Below, piece by piece: positions 42,532 to 51,620 of a stretch of 64,000 nucleotides of DNA (its first letter is position 1; every line of letters begins with the position of its first letter). Source of the DNA: Labrys sp. KNU-23. Its GTDB lineage: Bacteria; Pseudomonadota; Alphaproteobacteria; Rhizobiales; Labraceae. The notes under the pieces are model-generated. The model did no database searches. It saw only the letters and a list, made by a program, of their open reading frames with translations, and was not told where the DNA came from. The stretch lies in contig NZ_CP043488.1 of assembly GCF_008330945.1 (NCBI RefSeq), positions 930,001-994,000 of the forward strand. The letters run 5' to 3'. The position numbers and the translations under genes are program-made.

Positions 42532-43781
42532 GCGATCCGCGCTTCGAACAATTCCTTGGGCGCGCCATCGGGCTGAACGCCGCCTCGATCGGCCCGTCGG
42601 CGATCGAGCGCGCGGTGGTTGCGCGGTACAAGGCATGCAAGCTCGACGATATTCAGGCTTATTGGGAACTGCTCCAGAATTCCGAAGAGGAAGTGCAGGA
42701 GTTGATCGAGGCGGTCATCGTTCCCGAGACCTGGTTCTTTCGCGATCCCCAGGCTTTCGTTGCCTTGGTGCGGCTGGTGACGCGCGGCACATTCCAGCCG
42801 GATGCTTCTCGCCCCTTGCGCCTCCTCAGCCTGCCTTGTTCGAGCGGGGAGGAACCCTATACGATCGCCATGGCGCTGCTTGACGCAGGCCTCATCGCCG
42901 ATCAATTCCGCATCGATGCCGTCGATCTCAGCGCTCGTTCACTCGCTCTTGCCAAGCAGGGCATCTATGGCCGTAACTCGTTCCGGGGGCAGAACCTGGC
43001 TTTCCGTGATCACTATTTCGAGGCGACCAAGGACGGGTACAGGCTTCGGGACGTCGTCCGTGGCCCCGTGCAGTTCTACCGGGGCAATATCGTCGCACCG
43101 GACTTCTATGCCGATCCGGCGGGCTATGATTTCGTTTTTTGCCGCAACCTGTTGATCTATTTCGACGCTGCGACGCAAAAGCGGGCCGTCAGCGTGATCC
43201 GGCGTTTGCTCGCGCCCCATGGGATCGCCTTTGTCGGCCATTCCGAGGCCGGGCTGATGGGGGCAAACGGTTTCACCTCCGCCAAGATTCCGATGGCCTT
43301 CGCCTTTCACAAGGAAAGCGCCCGCCCGAGCATTGCCAAGGCCAAGGCCAAGCCCAAACCCGCGCCGGCGGCGGTCGTGGTCCGGCCTCGGCGGGAGCCG
43401 CCGCTCCCCCCGAGGCAGAGGCCTGTCCTTCCCCCATCCCCTCGACGCGAGGAGAAGCCGGAAAGAGCACCGCCAAGCCTTGAGGAGCTGCGCCTCCTGG
43501 CGGATCGCGGCCGGTTGCAGGAGGCTGCGCGTGGCTGTGAAGCGTTGATCCGTCAGGATGGAGCAACGCCCGAGGTCCTCGCTTTGCTGGGCTTGATCAG
43601 CGATGCCTCCGGTGATCTCGGCGCGGCGGAGCGTTATTACCGCAAGGCCCTCTATCTGGATCCCGCCAATACCGAGGCGCTCGGCCATCTCGCCCTCCTG
43701 CTCAGGAAACAGGGCGACCATGGCGGCGCCAGGCTGCTCGATGAGCGCTTGCGACGCCTGGACGAACGGAGAGTGCGATGA
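42528..43781 (+). CDS. wspC: WspC-like CheR methyltransferase with TPR domain
   Basis: 417 residues. N-terminal CheR domain: VIVPETWFFRDPQAF, LRLLSLPCSSGEEPYTIAMAL (SAM site), DLSARSLALAKQGIYG, YDFVFCRNLLIYFD. A Lys/Pro/Arg-rich linker (about 270-330) leads to TPR repeats (LADRGRLQEAARGCEAL, GDLGAAERYYRKALYLDPANTEALGHL). WspC methylates Glu on WspA and sets adaptation. The TPR tail is characteristic of WspC against ordinary CheR. Overlaps both neighbours by four bases. Confidence 0.9.
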   Translation: MSDPRFEQFLGRAIGLNAASIGPSAIERAVVARYKACKLDDIQAYWELLQNSEEEVQELIEAVIVPETWFFRDPQAFVALVRLVTRGTFQPDASRPLRLLSLPCSSGEEPYTIAMALLDAGLIADQFRIDAVDLSARSLALAKQGIYGRNSFRGQNLAFRDHYFEATKDGYRLRDVVRGPVQFYRGNIVAPDFYADPAGYDFVFCRNLLIYFDAATQKRAVSVIRRLLAPHGIAFVGHSEAGLMGANGFTSAKIPMAFAFHKESARPSIAKAKAKPKPAPAAVVVRPRREPPLPPRQRPVLPPSPRREEKPERAPPSLEELRLLADRGRLQEAARGCEALIRQDGATPEVLALLGLISDASGDLGAAERYYRKALYLDPANTEALGHLALLLRKQGDHGGARLLDERLRRLDERRVR

Positions 43782-44458
43782 CGAGCCTGGCTTCCGACGC
43801 GTCCGCCGCGGCGTCGCCTTTCGAGATCGACAATTGCTGGCAGCGGATCGGCGTGCGCGGTGACAAGTCCTGCCCGGAGCTCCGGCGCCATGCCCATTGC
43901 CACAATTGCGAGGTGTTTTCGCGGGCAGCCTCTCGATTGCTCGATCGTGACATTCCTGCAGGGGGGATGACCTCTGCCCTTCCACCGGCCGGAGCCGGCG
44001 TGATCGCGCGCTCGTCCAATACCCAATCGGTGCTGGTCTTTCGCCTGGGCAGCGAGTGGTTTGCCTTGCCCACACTGGTCCTGGACGAAGTGACCGGCCT
44101 GCGCCCGATTCATTCGCTGCCGCATCGGCGCAATCCTGCGCTGCTGGGCCTCGTCAATGTGCGCGGCGAGCTGGTGATCTGCGTCTCCATCGCGCAAATC
44201 CTCATCGGCGCGGAGCAGCATTCGCCGCAAGGCCGGCTGATCGTCGCTCATCATGCCGGTTCCCGCCTGGCCTTTCCCGTCGACGAGGTCCAGTACACCC
44301 ATCTCTATGGGGAAACCGACCTGAAGCCGGTGCCGGCCACCGTGGCCCATTCGAGTTCTGGCTTTACTCGAGGATTGCTGTCCTGGCGCGACAGAAATGT
44401 CGGCCGGCTCGACGAACATGCGCTGTTCGAGGTCCTTGGCCGGGGGCTGGCCAGATGA
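43778..44458 (+). CDS. wspD: WspD-like CheW coupling protein
   Basis: 226 residues. An N-terminal extension with Cys-rich NCWQRIGVRGDKSCPEL and HAHCHNCEVFSRAA, conserved in WspD-type proteins, then a CheW domain (about 85-222: LVFRLGSEWFALPTLVLDEV, HRRNPALLGLVNVRGELVICVSI). The N-terminal Cys/His cluster might bind metal; that is inference. Second coupling protein of the pathway. Overlaps wspC and wspE by four bases. Confidence 0.88.
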   Translation: MTSLASDASAAASPFEIDNCWQRIGVRGDKSCPELRRHAHCHNCEVFSRAASRLLDRDIPAGGMTSALPPAGAGVIARSSNTQSVLVFRLGSEWFALPTLVLDEVTGLRPIHSLPHRRNPALLGLVNVRGELVICVSIAQILIGAEQHSPQGRLIVAHHAGSRLAFPVDEVQYTHLYGETDLKPVPATVAHSSSGFTRGLLSWRDRNVGRLDEHALFEVLGRGLAR

Positions 44459-46710
44459 CACAAGATCTCAGCCAGTTCTCCATGCGCGATCTTTTCCGCA
44501 TCGAAGCGGAAGGACAGGCCGAAGCCTTGACGGCGGCCTTGCTGGCGCTCGACAAGGATCCGGCGCGGGCGGACCAGATCGAAGCCTGCATGCGTGCCGC
44601 CCACTCCCTCAAGGGGGCTGCCCGGATCGTCGAGATCCATGCCGCCGTGACGATTGCGCACGCGATGGAAGATCTTTTCGTTCTGGCCCAGAAGCACGGC
44701 GTGCGACTGGGTCATGACCGGATCGACGTGCTCTTGCGCGGCGTGGACCTGCTTTTGTCTTTCGCCAGGTCGCCGGATCTGGAAAGCAGTGCACGCGACG
44801 CGACCTGGCAGACCGAGGCCGACCAGTTCGTATTGGAACTCAGCCAGCCGCCAGGCGAAGGCGTGGAGATACCTGCTCCGGTGGCCGAGCCGACGTCGGC
44901 ACCGGAGCCCAACCCCATGCCGCAACCGGTTTCGGAGGAGACGACCTCCGCATCCGGATCGACCGACCGGGCCCTGCGTGTCAGTGCAGAAAATCTCAAC
45001 CGGCTTCTCGATCTCGCCGGCGAATCGCTGGTGGAATCGCGATGGCTGGCGCCCTTCGGGCAGTCGCTGCAGCGTCTCAAGCGTCTCCAGCTCGAGGCGG
45101 CCAGTGCCTTGGAGTCACTGCGCGCCGTCCTGCCGCCCCATGCTCTGGATGAACGCGCACAATCGGCCCTCGACAAGGCCCAGCAGCGCCTGCTGGAATG
45201 TCGGCAGCATCTGTCGCAGCGGCTGGGAGAACTGGAAGCCACCGACCATCAGGCCACCACGCTCGCCCACCGGCTTTACGACCAGGCGCTGGCGATACGC
45301 ATGCGTCCCTTCTCCGACGGCATCGCGGCCTATCCACGCATGGTGCGCGACATCGCGCGCGAGCTTGACAAGAAGGTTAGGCTGGAGATCGTCGGCGAGC
45401 GCACGCTGGTGGATCGGGACATCCTGGACCGGCTCGATGCTCCGCTTGGCCATCTCCTGCGCAATGCCCTCGATCATGGTATCGAAAGCCCTGGTGAGCG
45501 GATTGCCGTCGGCAAGGCCGGCGAAGGCGTGGTCCGCCTGGAAGCCTCGCACCGGGCGGGCACGTTGCAGATCACCGTCTCCGACGATGGGCGCGGTGTT
45601 GACCTCGAACGGATCCGCCAAACCGTGATTGCGCGCAACCTCGCCAGCCCGGATACGGCGAGCAAGCTCAGCGCCCATGAATTGCTCGAATTCCTGTTCC
45701 TGCCCGGCTTCTCGATGAAGGGAGAGGTCACGGTCATTTCCGGACGGGGAGTGGGGCTCGATGTCGTGCAGGAGATGATCCGCCAGGTTCGCGGCCTGGT
45801 GCGGGTGACGTCCGAGCTCGGCGAAGGCACACGCTTCAAGCTGGAGCTGCCTCTCACGCTCTCGGTGGTCCGTTCGCTCATCGTGGAAATCGGCGGGGAG
45901 CCCTACGCCTTCCCCTTCGCCCATATCGTGCGTGCGATCAAGATTGCCGGCGACCAGGTGCAGACCCTGGAAGGGCGCCAGCATTTCAACCTCGATGGAC
46001 AATTGGTCGGCCTGGTCGGGGCCCATCAGGTCCTTGGCTGCGCGCCGGCGGACAATCCGGATGGCGAATTGCGCATCGTCGTGGTCGGCAGCCCCGGTGC
46101 CATGTATGGCCTGGTGGTCGAGCGCTTCCTCAGCGGTCGCGAGCTCGTGGTGCAGCCTCTCGATCCGCGCCTCGGCAAGATCAAGGACATCAGCGCTGCC
46201 GCCTTGATGGAGGATGGCTCGCCACTCCTGATCATCGACGTAGAGGACATCATCCGCTCCATGGAAAAGCTCTCCTCCGCCGATCAGCTTGCCCAGATTG
46301 GCCGAAAAACGGCCGGCAGGCAGGAGGAAAAGCGCAAGCGTGTGCTTGTCGTCGATGACTCCCTCACCGTGCGCGAACTGCAGCGTAAGCTGCTCGACCA
46401 TCGCGGCTACGAGGTCGAGGTCGCCGTCGACGGCATGGATGGCTGGAATGCCTTGCGCAATGGCCGCTTCGATTTGCTTATCAGCGATATCGACATGCCG
46501 CGCCTCGACGGGATCGAGCTGGTACACCGCATCCGGCAGGATGCCGATCTCAGATCGCTGCCGGTGATGATCGTGTCCTACAAGGACCGGGCAGAGGATC
46601 GCCAGCGTGGTCTGGACGCCGGCGCGGATTATTATCTTACCAAAGGCAGTTTCCAGGACGATACTCTGATCAATGCCGTGGTGGATCTGATTGGCGAGGC
46701 TGGAGCATGA
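44455..46710 (+). CDS. wspE: WspE-like hybrid CheA histidine kinase with receiver domain
   Basis: 751 residues from MTQDLSQFSMRDLF, the ATG overlapping wspD. HPt domain with the phospho-His in AAHSLKGAARI (about 50); dimerisation region; HATPase with HLLRNALDHGIESPGER, VSDDGRGVDLERIRQ, GRGVGLDVVQEM; a CheW-like domain (about 480-610); and a C-terminal receiver (about 625-748) with VLVVDDSLTVREL and the phospho-Asp in LLISDIDMPRLDG. It phosphorylates WspR and WspF. The same frame is open about 400 bases upstream, but that part lies within wspD. Confidence 0.92.
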   Translation: MTQDLSQFSMRDLFRIEAEGQAEALTAALLALDKDPARADQIEACMRAAHSLKGAARIVEIHAAVTIAHAMEDLFVLAQKHGVRLGHDRIDVLLRGVDLLLSFARSPDLESSARDATWQTEADQFVLELSQPPGEGVEIPAPVAEPTSAPEPNPMPQPVSEETTSASGSTDRALRVSAENLNRLLDLAGESLVESRWLAPFGQSLQRLKRLQLEAASALESLRAVLPPHALDERAQSALDKAQQRLLECRQHLSQRLGELEATDHQATTLAHRLYDQALAIRMRPFSDGIAAYPRMVRDIARELDKKVRLEIVGERTLVDRDILDRLDAPLGHLLRNALDHGIESPGERIAVGKAGEGVVRLEASHRAGTLQITVSDDGRGVDLERIRQTVIARNLASPDTASKLSAHELLEFLFLPGFSMKGEVTVISGRGVGLDVVQEMIRQVRGLVRVTSELGEGTRFKLELPLTLSVVRSLIVEIGGEPYAFPFAHIVRAIKIAGDQVQTLEGRQHFNLDGQLVGLVGAHQVLGCAPADNPDGELRIVVVGSPGAMYGLVVERFLSGRELVVQPLDPRLGKIKDISAAALMEDGSPLLIIDVEDIIRSMEKLSSADQLAQIGRKTAGRQEEKRKRVLVVDDSLTVRELQRKLLDHRGYEVEVAVDGMDGWNALRNGRFDLLISDIDMPRLDGIELVHRIRQDADLRSLPVMIVSYKDRAEDRQRGLDAGADYYLTKGSFQDDTLINAVVDLIGEAGA

Positions 46711-47735
46711 GGATCGCGATCGTCAATGATTTGCCACTGGCGGTGGAAGCAATGCGCCGGGTGCTAGCCATGGCGCCCCAGCATCAGCTGGCCTGGGTCG
46801 CCGCCGATGGTGCGCAGGCAGTGGAGGCGTGCATCCGGGACCGGCCCGACCTGGTGCTGATGGATCTGATCATGCCTCGCATGGACGGCATCGAAGCCAC
46901 CCGCCGGATCATGGCGCAGTCGCCCTGCGCCATCCTGATCGTGACCGCCGATGTGGAGACCAATGCGGCACGCGTTTTCGCCGCCATGGGGGAGGGGGCT
47001 CTCGATGCGGTCGACACGCCGCTGCTCGGCTCGCGCGAGACGCGCTGGGGGGCACGCCCGCTCCTGGCAAAGATCGATGTGATCGCCAATCTGGTCACCG
47101 AAGGCAATGCCGGGCAAAAGCCGGTCGACACTGTGCGACCGCAGGCCCAGCACCTGGTTGCGATCGGCGCATCGGCCGGCGGTCCCACCGCATTGGCCAC
47201 GGTATTGAAAAGCCTGCCCAGCGATTTTGCCGCCAGCCTCGTGATCGTTCAGCATGTCGATGCCCGCTTTGCGCCGGGCCTGGCCAATTGGCTCAGCCAG
47301 CATTCCGCTCTTCCCGTGCAGCTGGCGAGCGAGGGAGATCGCGCCTTGCCGGGGCAGGTTCTGGTCGCCGGCACCGACAATCATCTGGTCTTCAAGATCG
47401 GTCGACAATTGGGCTATACTCCCAATCCGATCGATCAAGTCTATCGGCCGTCCGTAGACGTCTTTTTTGACAGCGTCGCGCGCTTATGGAATGGCCCGGT
47501 GACCGGCGTCTTGCTGACAGGCATGGGATCGGACGGAGCGCGCGGCCTGAAAGCGCTCCGGGAACTTGGACATCACACTATCGCGCAGGACCAGGCTACG
47601 AGTGCAGTCTACGGCATGCCGAAGGCGGCCGCCGCCCTGGGAGCCGCGACGGACATTCTGCCGCTGGACAGAATCGCCTCGCGTCTGACCGATCTGCTCG
47701 GTTCCCCGCGCCTGAGAAGAGGAACTGCCCCATGA
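46707..47735 (+). CDS. wspF: WspF-like CheB methylesterase
   Basis: 342 residues. Receiver with phospho-Asp in DLVLMDLIMPRMDGIEATR, then the CheB catalytic domain with Ser in IGASAGGPTALATVL, His in VIVQHVDARFAPGLANWL and Asp in LLTGMGSDGARGL, all intact. It removes methyl groups from WspA and damps signalling; loss of WspF in pseudomonads locks the pathway on. Translationally coupled to wspE and wspR by ATGA overlaps. Confidence 0.92.
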   Translation: MRIAIVNDLPLAVEAMRRVLAMAPQHQLAWVAADGAQAVEACIRDRPDLVLMDLIMPRMDGIEATRRIMAQSPCAILIVTADVETNAARVFAAMGEGALDAVDTPLLGSRETRWGARPLLAKIDVIANLVTEGNAGQKPVDTVRPQAQHLVAIGASAGGPTALATVLKSLPSDFAASLVIVQHVDARFAPGLANWLSQHSALPVQLASEGDRALPGQVLVAGTDNHLVFKIGRQLGYTPNPIDQVYRPSVDVFFDSVARLWNGPVTGVLLTGMGSDGARGLKALRELGHHTIAQDQATSAVYGMPKAAAALGAATDILPLDRIASRLTDLLGSPRLRRGTAP

Positions 47736-48760
47736 GCCAGACAGCAGACGCCAAAACCCACGGCGCCGCTTCCCTCGACACTGTTCATCAGTCGGTCATG
47801 GTTCTTCTGGTCGATGATCAGATCATGGTCGGCGAAGCCATTCGCCGGGCGCTGATAGATGAGACCGAGATCGAATTGCATTATTGCTCGAATCCGCTGG
47901 AGGCCCTGGCCGTCGCCAAGCGGGTGAAGCCGACGGTGATCCTGCAGGATCTGGTAATGCCCAACATGAATGGCCTGACCCTGGTCCGCCAGTATCGTGC
48001 CGATGCCGCCACCAAGGCCATTCCCGTCATCGTGCTCTCGACGGAGGAGGAGGCAACCGTCAAGAGCGAGGCGTTTCGCATCGGTGCCAATGACTATCTC
48101 GTCAAGCTGCCCGACCGGATCGAGCTGATTGCCCGCATCCGCTACCATTCGGCCGCCTATCTGACCCAGATCCAGCGCGACGAAGCCTATCGTGCTCTGC
48201 GTCGAAGCCAGCAGGAGCTGATGGAGACCAATCTCGAATTGCAGCGCCTGACCAATGTCGACGGCCTGACGAGCCTCAGCAACCGGCGCTATTTCGATCA
48301 ATATCTCGACACCGAATGGCGCCAGGCCATGCGCGCGAAAGAGCCGATTTCGCTGCTGATCATCGATGTCGATCACTTCAAGCAATATAACGACACCTAT
48401 GGCCATCTTGCCGGTGACGAAGTGCTGAAAACGGTGGCGACGGCAGTGAGGGGCACCTTCCAGCGCCCCAAGGATCTGGCGGTACGCCTGGGGGGTGAGG
48501 AATTCGCTGTGGTACTGCCGCAAACCCAGACCGGCGATCTCGCCTTTCTCGCGGCAAAGGTGGTACAGGCCATCGAGGCACTGGGGCTGCCGCATTCGGC
48601 CTCTCCGATCGCCGACAAGGTCACCATCAGCGTCGGTGGGGCGACCCATATTCCCACCGGCGAGGAGCAGCCCGAAAGACTGATCGAAGCCGCCGACAAG
48701 GCGATGTATGAAGCCAAGAGGTCCGGCCGCAATCGCGCCGCCACAGCGACAGGCCTGTGA
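47732..48760 (+). CDS. wspR: WspR-like response regulator diguanylate cyclase
   Basis: 342 residues. N-terminal receiver (VMVLLVDDQIMVGEAIRRAL; phospho-Asp in VILQDLVMPNMNGL), a helical stalk (about 145-180, ALRRSQQELMETNLELQRLT), and a GGDEF domain with active-site RLGGEEFAVVLP. Five residues before it, RPKD supplies an I-site RxxD, so product inhibition is predicted. Output enzyme of the Wsp pathway, making cyclic-di-GMP for surface growth and biofilm. Last gene; no hairpin terminator is obvious, and a repeat copy follows. Confidence 0.93.
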   Translation: MSQTADAKTHGAASLDTVHQSVMVLLVDDQIMVGEAIRRALIDETEIELHYCSNPLEALAVAKRVKPTVILQDLVMPNMNGLTLVRQYRADAATKAIPVIVLSTEEEATVKSEAFRIGANDYLVKLPDRIELIARIRYHSAAYLTQIQRDEAYRALRRSQQELMETNLELQRLTNVDGLTSLSNRRYFDQYLDTEWRQAMRAKEPISLLIIDVDHFKQYNDTYGHLAGDEVLKTVATAVRGTFQRPKDLAVRLGGEEFAVVLPQTQTGDLAFLAAKVVQAIEALGLPHSASPIADKVTISVGGATHIPTGEEQPERLIEAADKAMYEAKRSGRNRAATATGL

Positions 48761-48789
48761 GATCGCCGGCACTACGGCGTTCTGAGATT

Positions 48790-48905
48790 GAGCGCAGTCC
48801 CCCAAAATCGCAAAGACGCGCCAAGACAAGATCTTAGGGCAGGAAGCTCTTCGCCGTGAACGTGCTTTGCTCGCGAGAAAAGGGCGATCTCCCTGGAAGA
48901 CGCTC
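48790..48905. repeat. Dispersed repeat, copy C
   Basis: Contains AATCGCAAAGACGC (48806-48819), the exact complement of 33539-33552, and GAACGTGCTTTGCTC (48858-48872), one base different from 42076-42090. The order of the two modules equals that of copy A on the opposite strand (spacings 38 and 62 nt). It separates wspR from the convergent TetR gene. Confidence 0.65.
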
Positions 48906-49588
48906 TAATGGCCGGGGCATTTGCGCGCCAGCGCCTGCAGACCGCCGAGGGCAAATGTCTCCAGCGCGCGCGACATCGGCTCGATCTCTTGCTCGCGCTG
49001 CGTCAGGCTCGGGGCGATGGATTCCAGCACACCGCGCTCCATCGTAGCCAGGACCATGAAGGGGGCGTTGAGTGCCAGTTCGGCCCTGCCGATGTCGGGG
49101 TGGTCCAGCGGACGGTCGAGCATGCGGGCAAGCAGGTTACGCAGCCAATGAACCTGCGGCGCCAGGAAATCCTCGTCCACAATCAGCGTGGAGACCGTGG
49201 GCGTCACCATCTCACGCGTGACCAGCCTGATCTGCCACGAGCGTTCGGCCGGCGACAGCAATCGTCGGGCCATGAGGCCATAATAGGCCTTGAGCTGATC
49301 CAGGGGCTCGATGTGTTCCAGAATGGCTGCGAATGCCTCGGGCGGGATGACGACCTCGCGCCGGGCCTCGGATACCGCCATTTCATAGAGCGGGCGGATA
49401 CCGCCGAAATAATAGTTCACTGCCGCGGTGTTGACGCCGGCCAGATCGCAGATTTCCCGGCTCGTCGTCGCATGGTAGCCCTTGTCGGCGAAGACCCGTC
49501 CGGCCGTTTCGATCAGGTTTTGGCGCGTTTTCACGCCGCGCTCCTGGCTGTCTGACGAAACTCGACGGGCATGCAGGGGTCTGGGCAT
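48905..49588 (-). CDS. TetR family regulator (CerR/DUF1956-like C-terminal domain)
   Basis: 227 residues from MPRPLHARRVSSDSQ. HTH (about 20-68): TRQNLIETAGRVFADKGYHATTSREICDLAGVN is split over helix 1 to 3, with NTAAVNYYFGGIRPLYEMAV. The C-terminal part (SEARREVVIPPEAFAAILEHIEPL, MARRLLSPAERSW, REMVTPTVSTLIVDEDFLAP) resembles the TetR_C CerR group. Start uncertain: longer frames to 49900 exist, but this ATG begins just before the conserved domain. Convergent with wspR; divergent from the LuxR paralogue. Confidence 0.82.
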   Translation of the reverse strand: MPRPLHARRVSSDSQERGVKTRQNLIETAGRVFADKGYHATTSREICDLAGVNTAAVNYYFGGIRPLYEMAVSEARREVVIPPEAFAAILEHIEPLDQLKAYYGLMARRLLSPAERSWQIRLVTREMVTPTVSTLIVDEDFLAPQVHWLRNLLARMLDRPLDHPDIGRAELALNAPFMVLATMERGVLESIAPSLTQREQEIEPMSRALETFALGGLQALARKCPGH

Positions 49589-49640
49589 GAAGCTTGGATA
49601 TTGTCTTCCGGGAAGTAACTTTTTACCCACGCACATTAAA

Positions 49641-49670
49641 ATGTCAATTTCATATTCGGATTTGACATTG
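49641..49670. promoter_or_regulatory. Candidate TetR operator
   Basis: AATGTCAA (49641-49648) and TTGACATT (49663-49670) are exact complements with a 14-nt AT-rich spacer, in the divergent gap between the TetR and LuxR genes and 53 bases before the TetR ATG. A TTGACA in the right arm could double as a -35 element. Confidence 0.5.
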
Positions 49671-49781
49671 TGACGTCGTTCGAGCAACCTCATGGCCTGC
49701 TGAGGCGATGGCTGCGTGCAAACGCACATGCTGGCGATTCTGCTCTTCATTGAGCTTGCACCAACCCGCTGGGACCGCTCT

Positions 49782-50597
49782 ATGACCCTATCTTCCTCGG
49801 CGCCTCGCAAGCCAACCGCTCCGGTCGCCGACGAGCAGCAGGCCACGCCCGCGTCGACACCGCCACCCACCGAAACGGAATTCCCGCCCGATCGCGGCAT
49901 ATCGCTTCCAGCCGCGCAGATCTATCGGGATGCCAGCGCTCACATCGTCGTCATCTGCGCCAATGCGTTGACGCGAACCTGTCTCATGCATTGCCTGACA
50001 GGCTCCGAAACCGGATTGATGGTGGAGGGCTATGCCGACGTCGAAGAGTGGGACAGGCAGGGGCAGGGTGCGTCCGTCGTCTTGTTGTGTGTCACGGGTA
50101 CGCGGGAGACGACAACCGCCGTCGAGCGCATGGTGCGGCGTGTTCTTGCCATCACACCCGGCGTGCGGGTCGTGGTGATTTCCGACATCAGGTCGGCCGG
50201 GGATGTTTCGAAGGCCCTGGAACAGGGCGCCAGCGGCTTCATCGCCATGGATTCCAATGTCGATGTCGCCATCGCCGCCATTCGCCTGGTGCGCAGTGGC
50301 GGCGTGTTCGTGCCCGCCCACAGCGTCATGCAGTCTCGGACCCAGGCCACGCCATTATCGGATGGCGGCAAGTCACTGCGGGACCTGGTGACGGCAAAGC
50401 AGTTCGAGGTCGTCGGCCTGATCCGCAAGGGATTGCCGAACAAACTGATCGCGACTGAACTCGAGATGAGCGAGTTTACGGTGAAGGTGCATGTCAGGAA
50501 TATCATGAAGCGTCTGAATGCACGCAACAGAACGGAGGTCGTGGCCCTGACCAATGCTTATTTCGCACAAAGCGCCTGGCAGGACGATCTTGCCTGA
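49782..50597 (+). CDS. LuxR-family regulator with degenerate receiver domain (paralogue)
   Basis: 271 residues from MTLSSSAPRKPTAP; an ATG at 49716 would add 22. After a Pro/Thr-rich N-terminus, residues about 55-175 match the gene at 11608: AHIVVICANALTRTCLMHCL, VVLLCVTGTRET with Cys at the Asp position, VRVVVISDIRSAGDVSKALEQGASGFIAM. The HTH (about 205-260) has QFEVVGLIRKGLPNKLIATEL and FTVKVHVRNIMKRLNARNRTEV. No kinase gene adjacent. Probably a phosphorylation-independent regulator; the two copies likely share a duplication history. Confidence 0.8.
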   Translation: MTLSSSAPRKPTAPVADEQQATPASTPPPTETEFPPDRGISLPAAQIYRDASAHIVVICANALTRTCLMHCLTGSETGLMVEGYADVEEWDRQGQGASVVLLCVTGTRETTTAVERMVRRVLAITPGVRVVVISDIRSAGDVSKALEQGASGFIAMDSNVDVAIAAIRLVRSGGVFVPAHSVMQSRTQATPLSDGGKSLRDLVTAKQFEVVGLIRKGLPNKLIATELEMSEFTVKVHVRNIMKRLNARNRTEVVALTNAYFAQSAWQDDLA

Positions 50598-50826
50598 AGC
50601 GCGAACCGGCCTGTGAGGGGAGCGCTGGAACATTTCATCCCGCCGAGCGTTTATCGATTCACGCTCTAATCGCACTTCTGCTGAATAAGAATTTTAACCA
50701 ACCCATTGTTTCATATTTGCTTTTCTAGAGACGCGCCCATGTCGTTGCAAAATGCCCGGGCGAAGCAACCCGGCCTCCATGAATGTGCGGACGGGCATCG
50801 TCGCTGCATGGTGGGGAGCACCGGGC

Positions 50827-51090
50827 ATGACGCATCCACTTTTTAGCTTGTTGCGAACGCTGGATCAGCAACATCTATGGTACGTGCTGGACCGCTTGGC
50901 ACCGGATTCGATCACCCTGACGGTGACGGCCGACGATAGTCGTTTCGAGATCGACATCTACGAGAATGGACGTGTCGAATATGTGCATGTCCCGACAGGC
51001 AGGGAGCCCGGTCGGAGCAGCCGGGCATTGGAGCAGACTCTCAGGCTGCTGACCGCTGCCGCTCGTGGAGCAGCCCAGCCGCAACCATAG
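50827..51090 (+). CDS. Small hypothetical protein
   Basis: 87 residues from MTHPLFSLLRTLDQQ, with GGGAGC upstream; longer frames to 50752 are possible. Features: LDQQHLWYVLDRLAPDSITL, then beta-like FEIDIYENGRVEYVHVP and a helical C-terminus (SRALEQTLRLLTAA). No signal peptide or membrane segment. Not recognised; the composition looks real. An AT-rich stretch follows to the convergent gene at 51186. Confidence 0.5.
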   Translation: MTHPLFSLLRTLDQQHLWYVLDRLAPDSITLTVTADDSRFEIDIYENGRVEYVHVPTGREPGRSSRALEQTLRLLTAAARGAAQPQP

Positions 51091-51185
51091 ACCGCAAGCA
51101 TTTGTCCCTATAGCCGCTATCTTAATCTATGTATCAAATAACATTATATAAGTTATTGATTCTGAGTTATATTTTGTAAAAATCT

Positions 51186-51620
51186 CTACCCGCTCGTCGG
51201 CATGTGATTCCAGAAGAACTGATCGAGGAACGTCGCCGCATCATCCGTGATGCCAACGATCTTGTTCGTCGCCTGCCGATAGAATTTGAAATTGAGCTCC
51301 GTGCCGGGCTGGCCATCATGCCAATTGCCGAGGTGTTTGAGCTCGCGGCGCCCTAGCGGCCTCTGGGCGAGCGCAGTGCGGCGCACGGCGATGCTCACGC
51401 GCGGGGGCTGCCGCACGATCTCCTGTTTGCTGGCAATTGGCTCGGCGGAGGTCACGATGCCGCGGGCGAAAAGACCCTGGCCGCCCTCATTTTCGCTCGC
51501 AAACAGGAAGATGATCGCGCCTTCGGTGACATGCTTGCCGCCATACATCGTCTTCTGCGCGACGAAGGTGAAGTCTTCCGCACCCAGGTCGCGAATCTCG
51601 GCCTTGATCGCAAATGCCAT
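51186..51620 (-). CDS. Conserved hypothetical protein, possibly EVE/PUA-like
   Basis: 144 residues, MAFAIKAEIRDLGAEDFTFVAQKT. Middle motifs GGKHVTEGAIIFLFASENEGGQGL and GIVTSAEPIAS resemble the small beta-barrel of EVE/ASCH-like domains that bind modified bases, though I cannot confirm it. VSIAVRRTALAQRPLGRRELKHLGNW and FKFYRQATNKIVGI follow. A decayed partial copy of the C-terminal half lies at about 53440-53560, so the family is duplicated locally. Confidence 0.6.
   Translation of the reverse strand: MAFAIKAEIRDLGAEDFTFVAQKTMYGGKHVTEGAIIFLFASENEGGQGLFARGIVTSAEPIASKQEIVRQPPRVSIAVRRTALAQRPLGRRELKHLGNWHDGQPGTELNFKFYRQATNKIVGITDDAATFLDQFFWNHMPTSG

Noticed and set aside
44056..44454. Upstream extension of the CheA-type kinase
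   Set aside because: It runs through wspD in another frame; the ATG at 44455 overlaps the wspD stop exactly as at the other wsp junctions.
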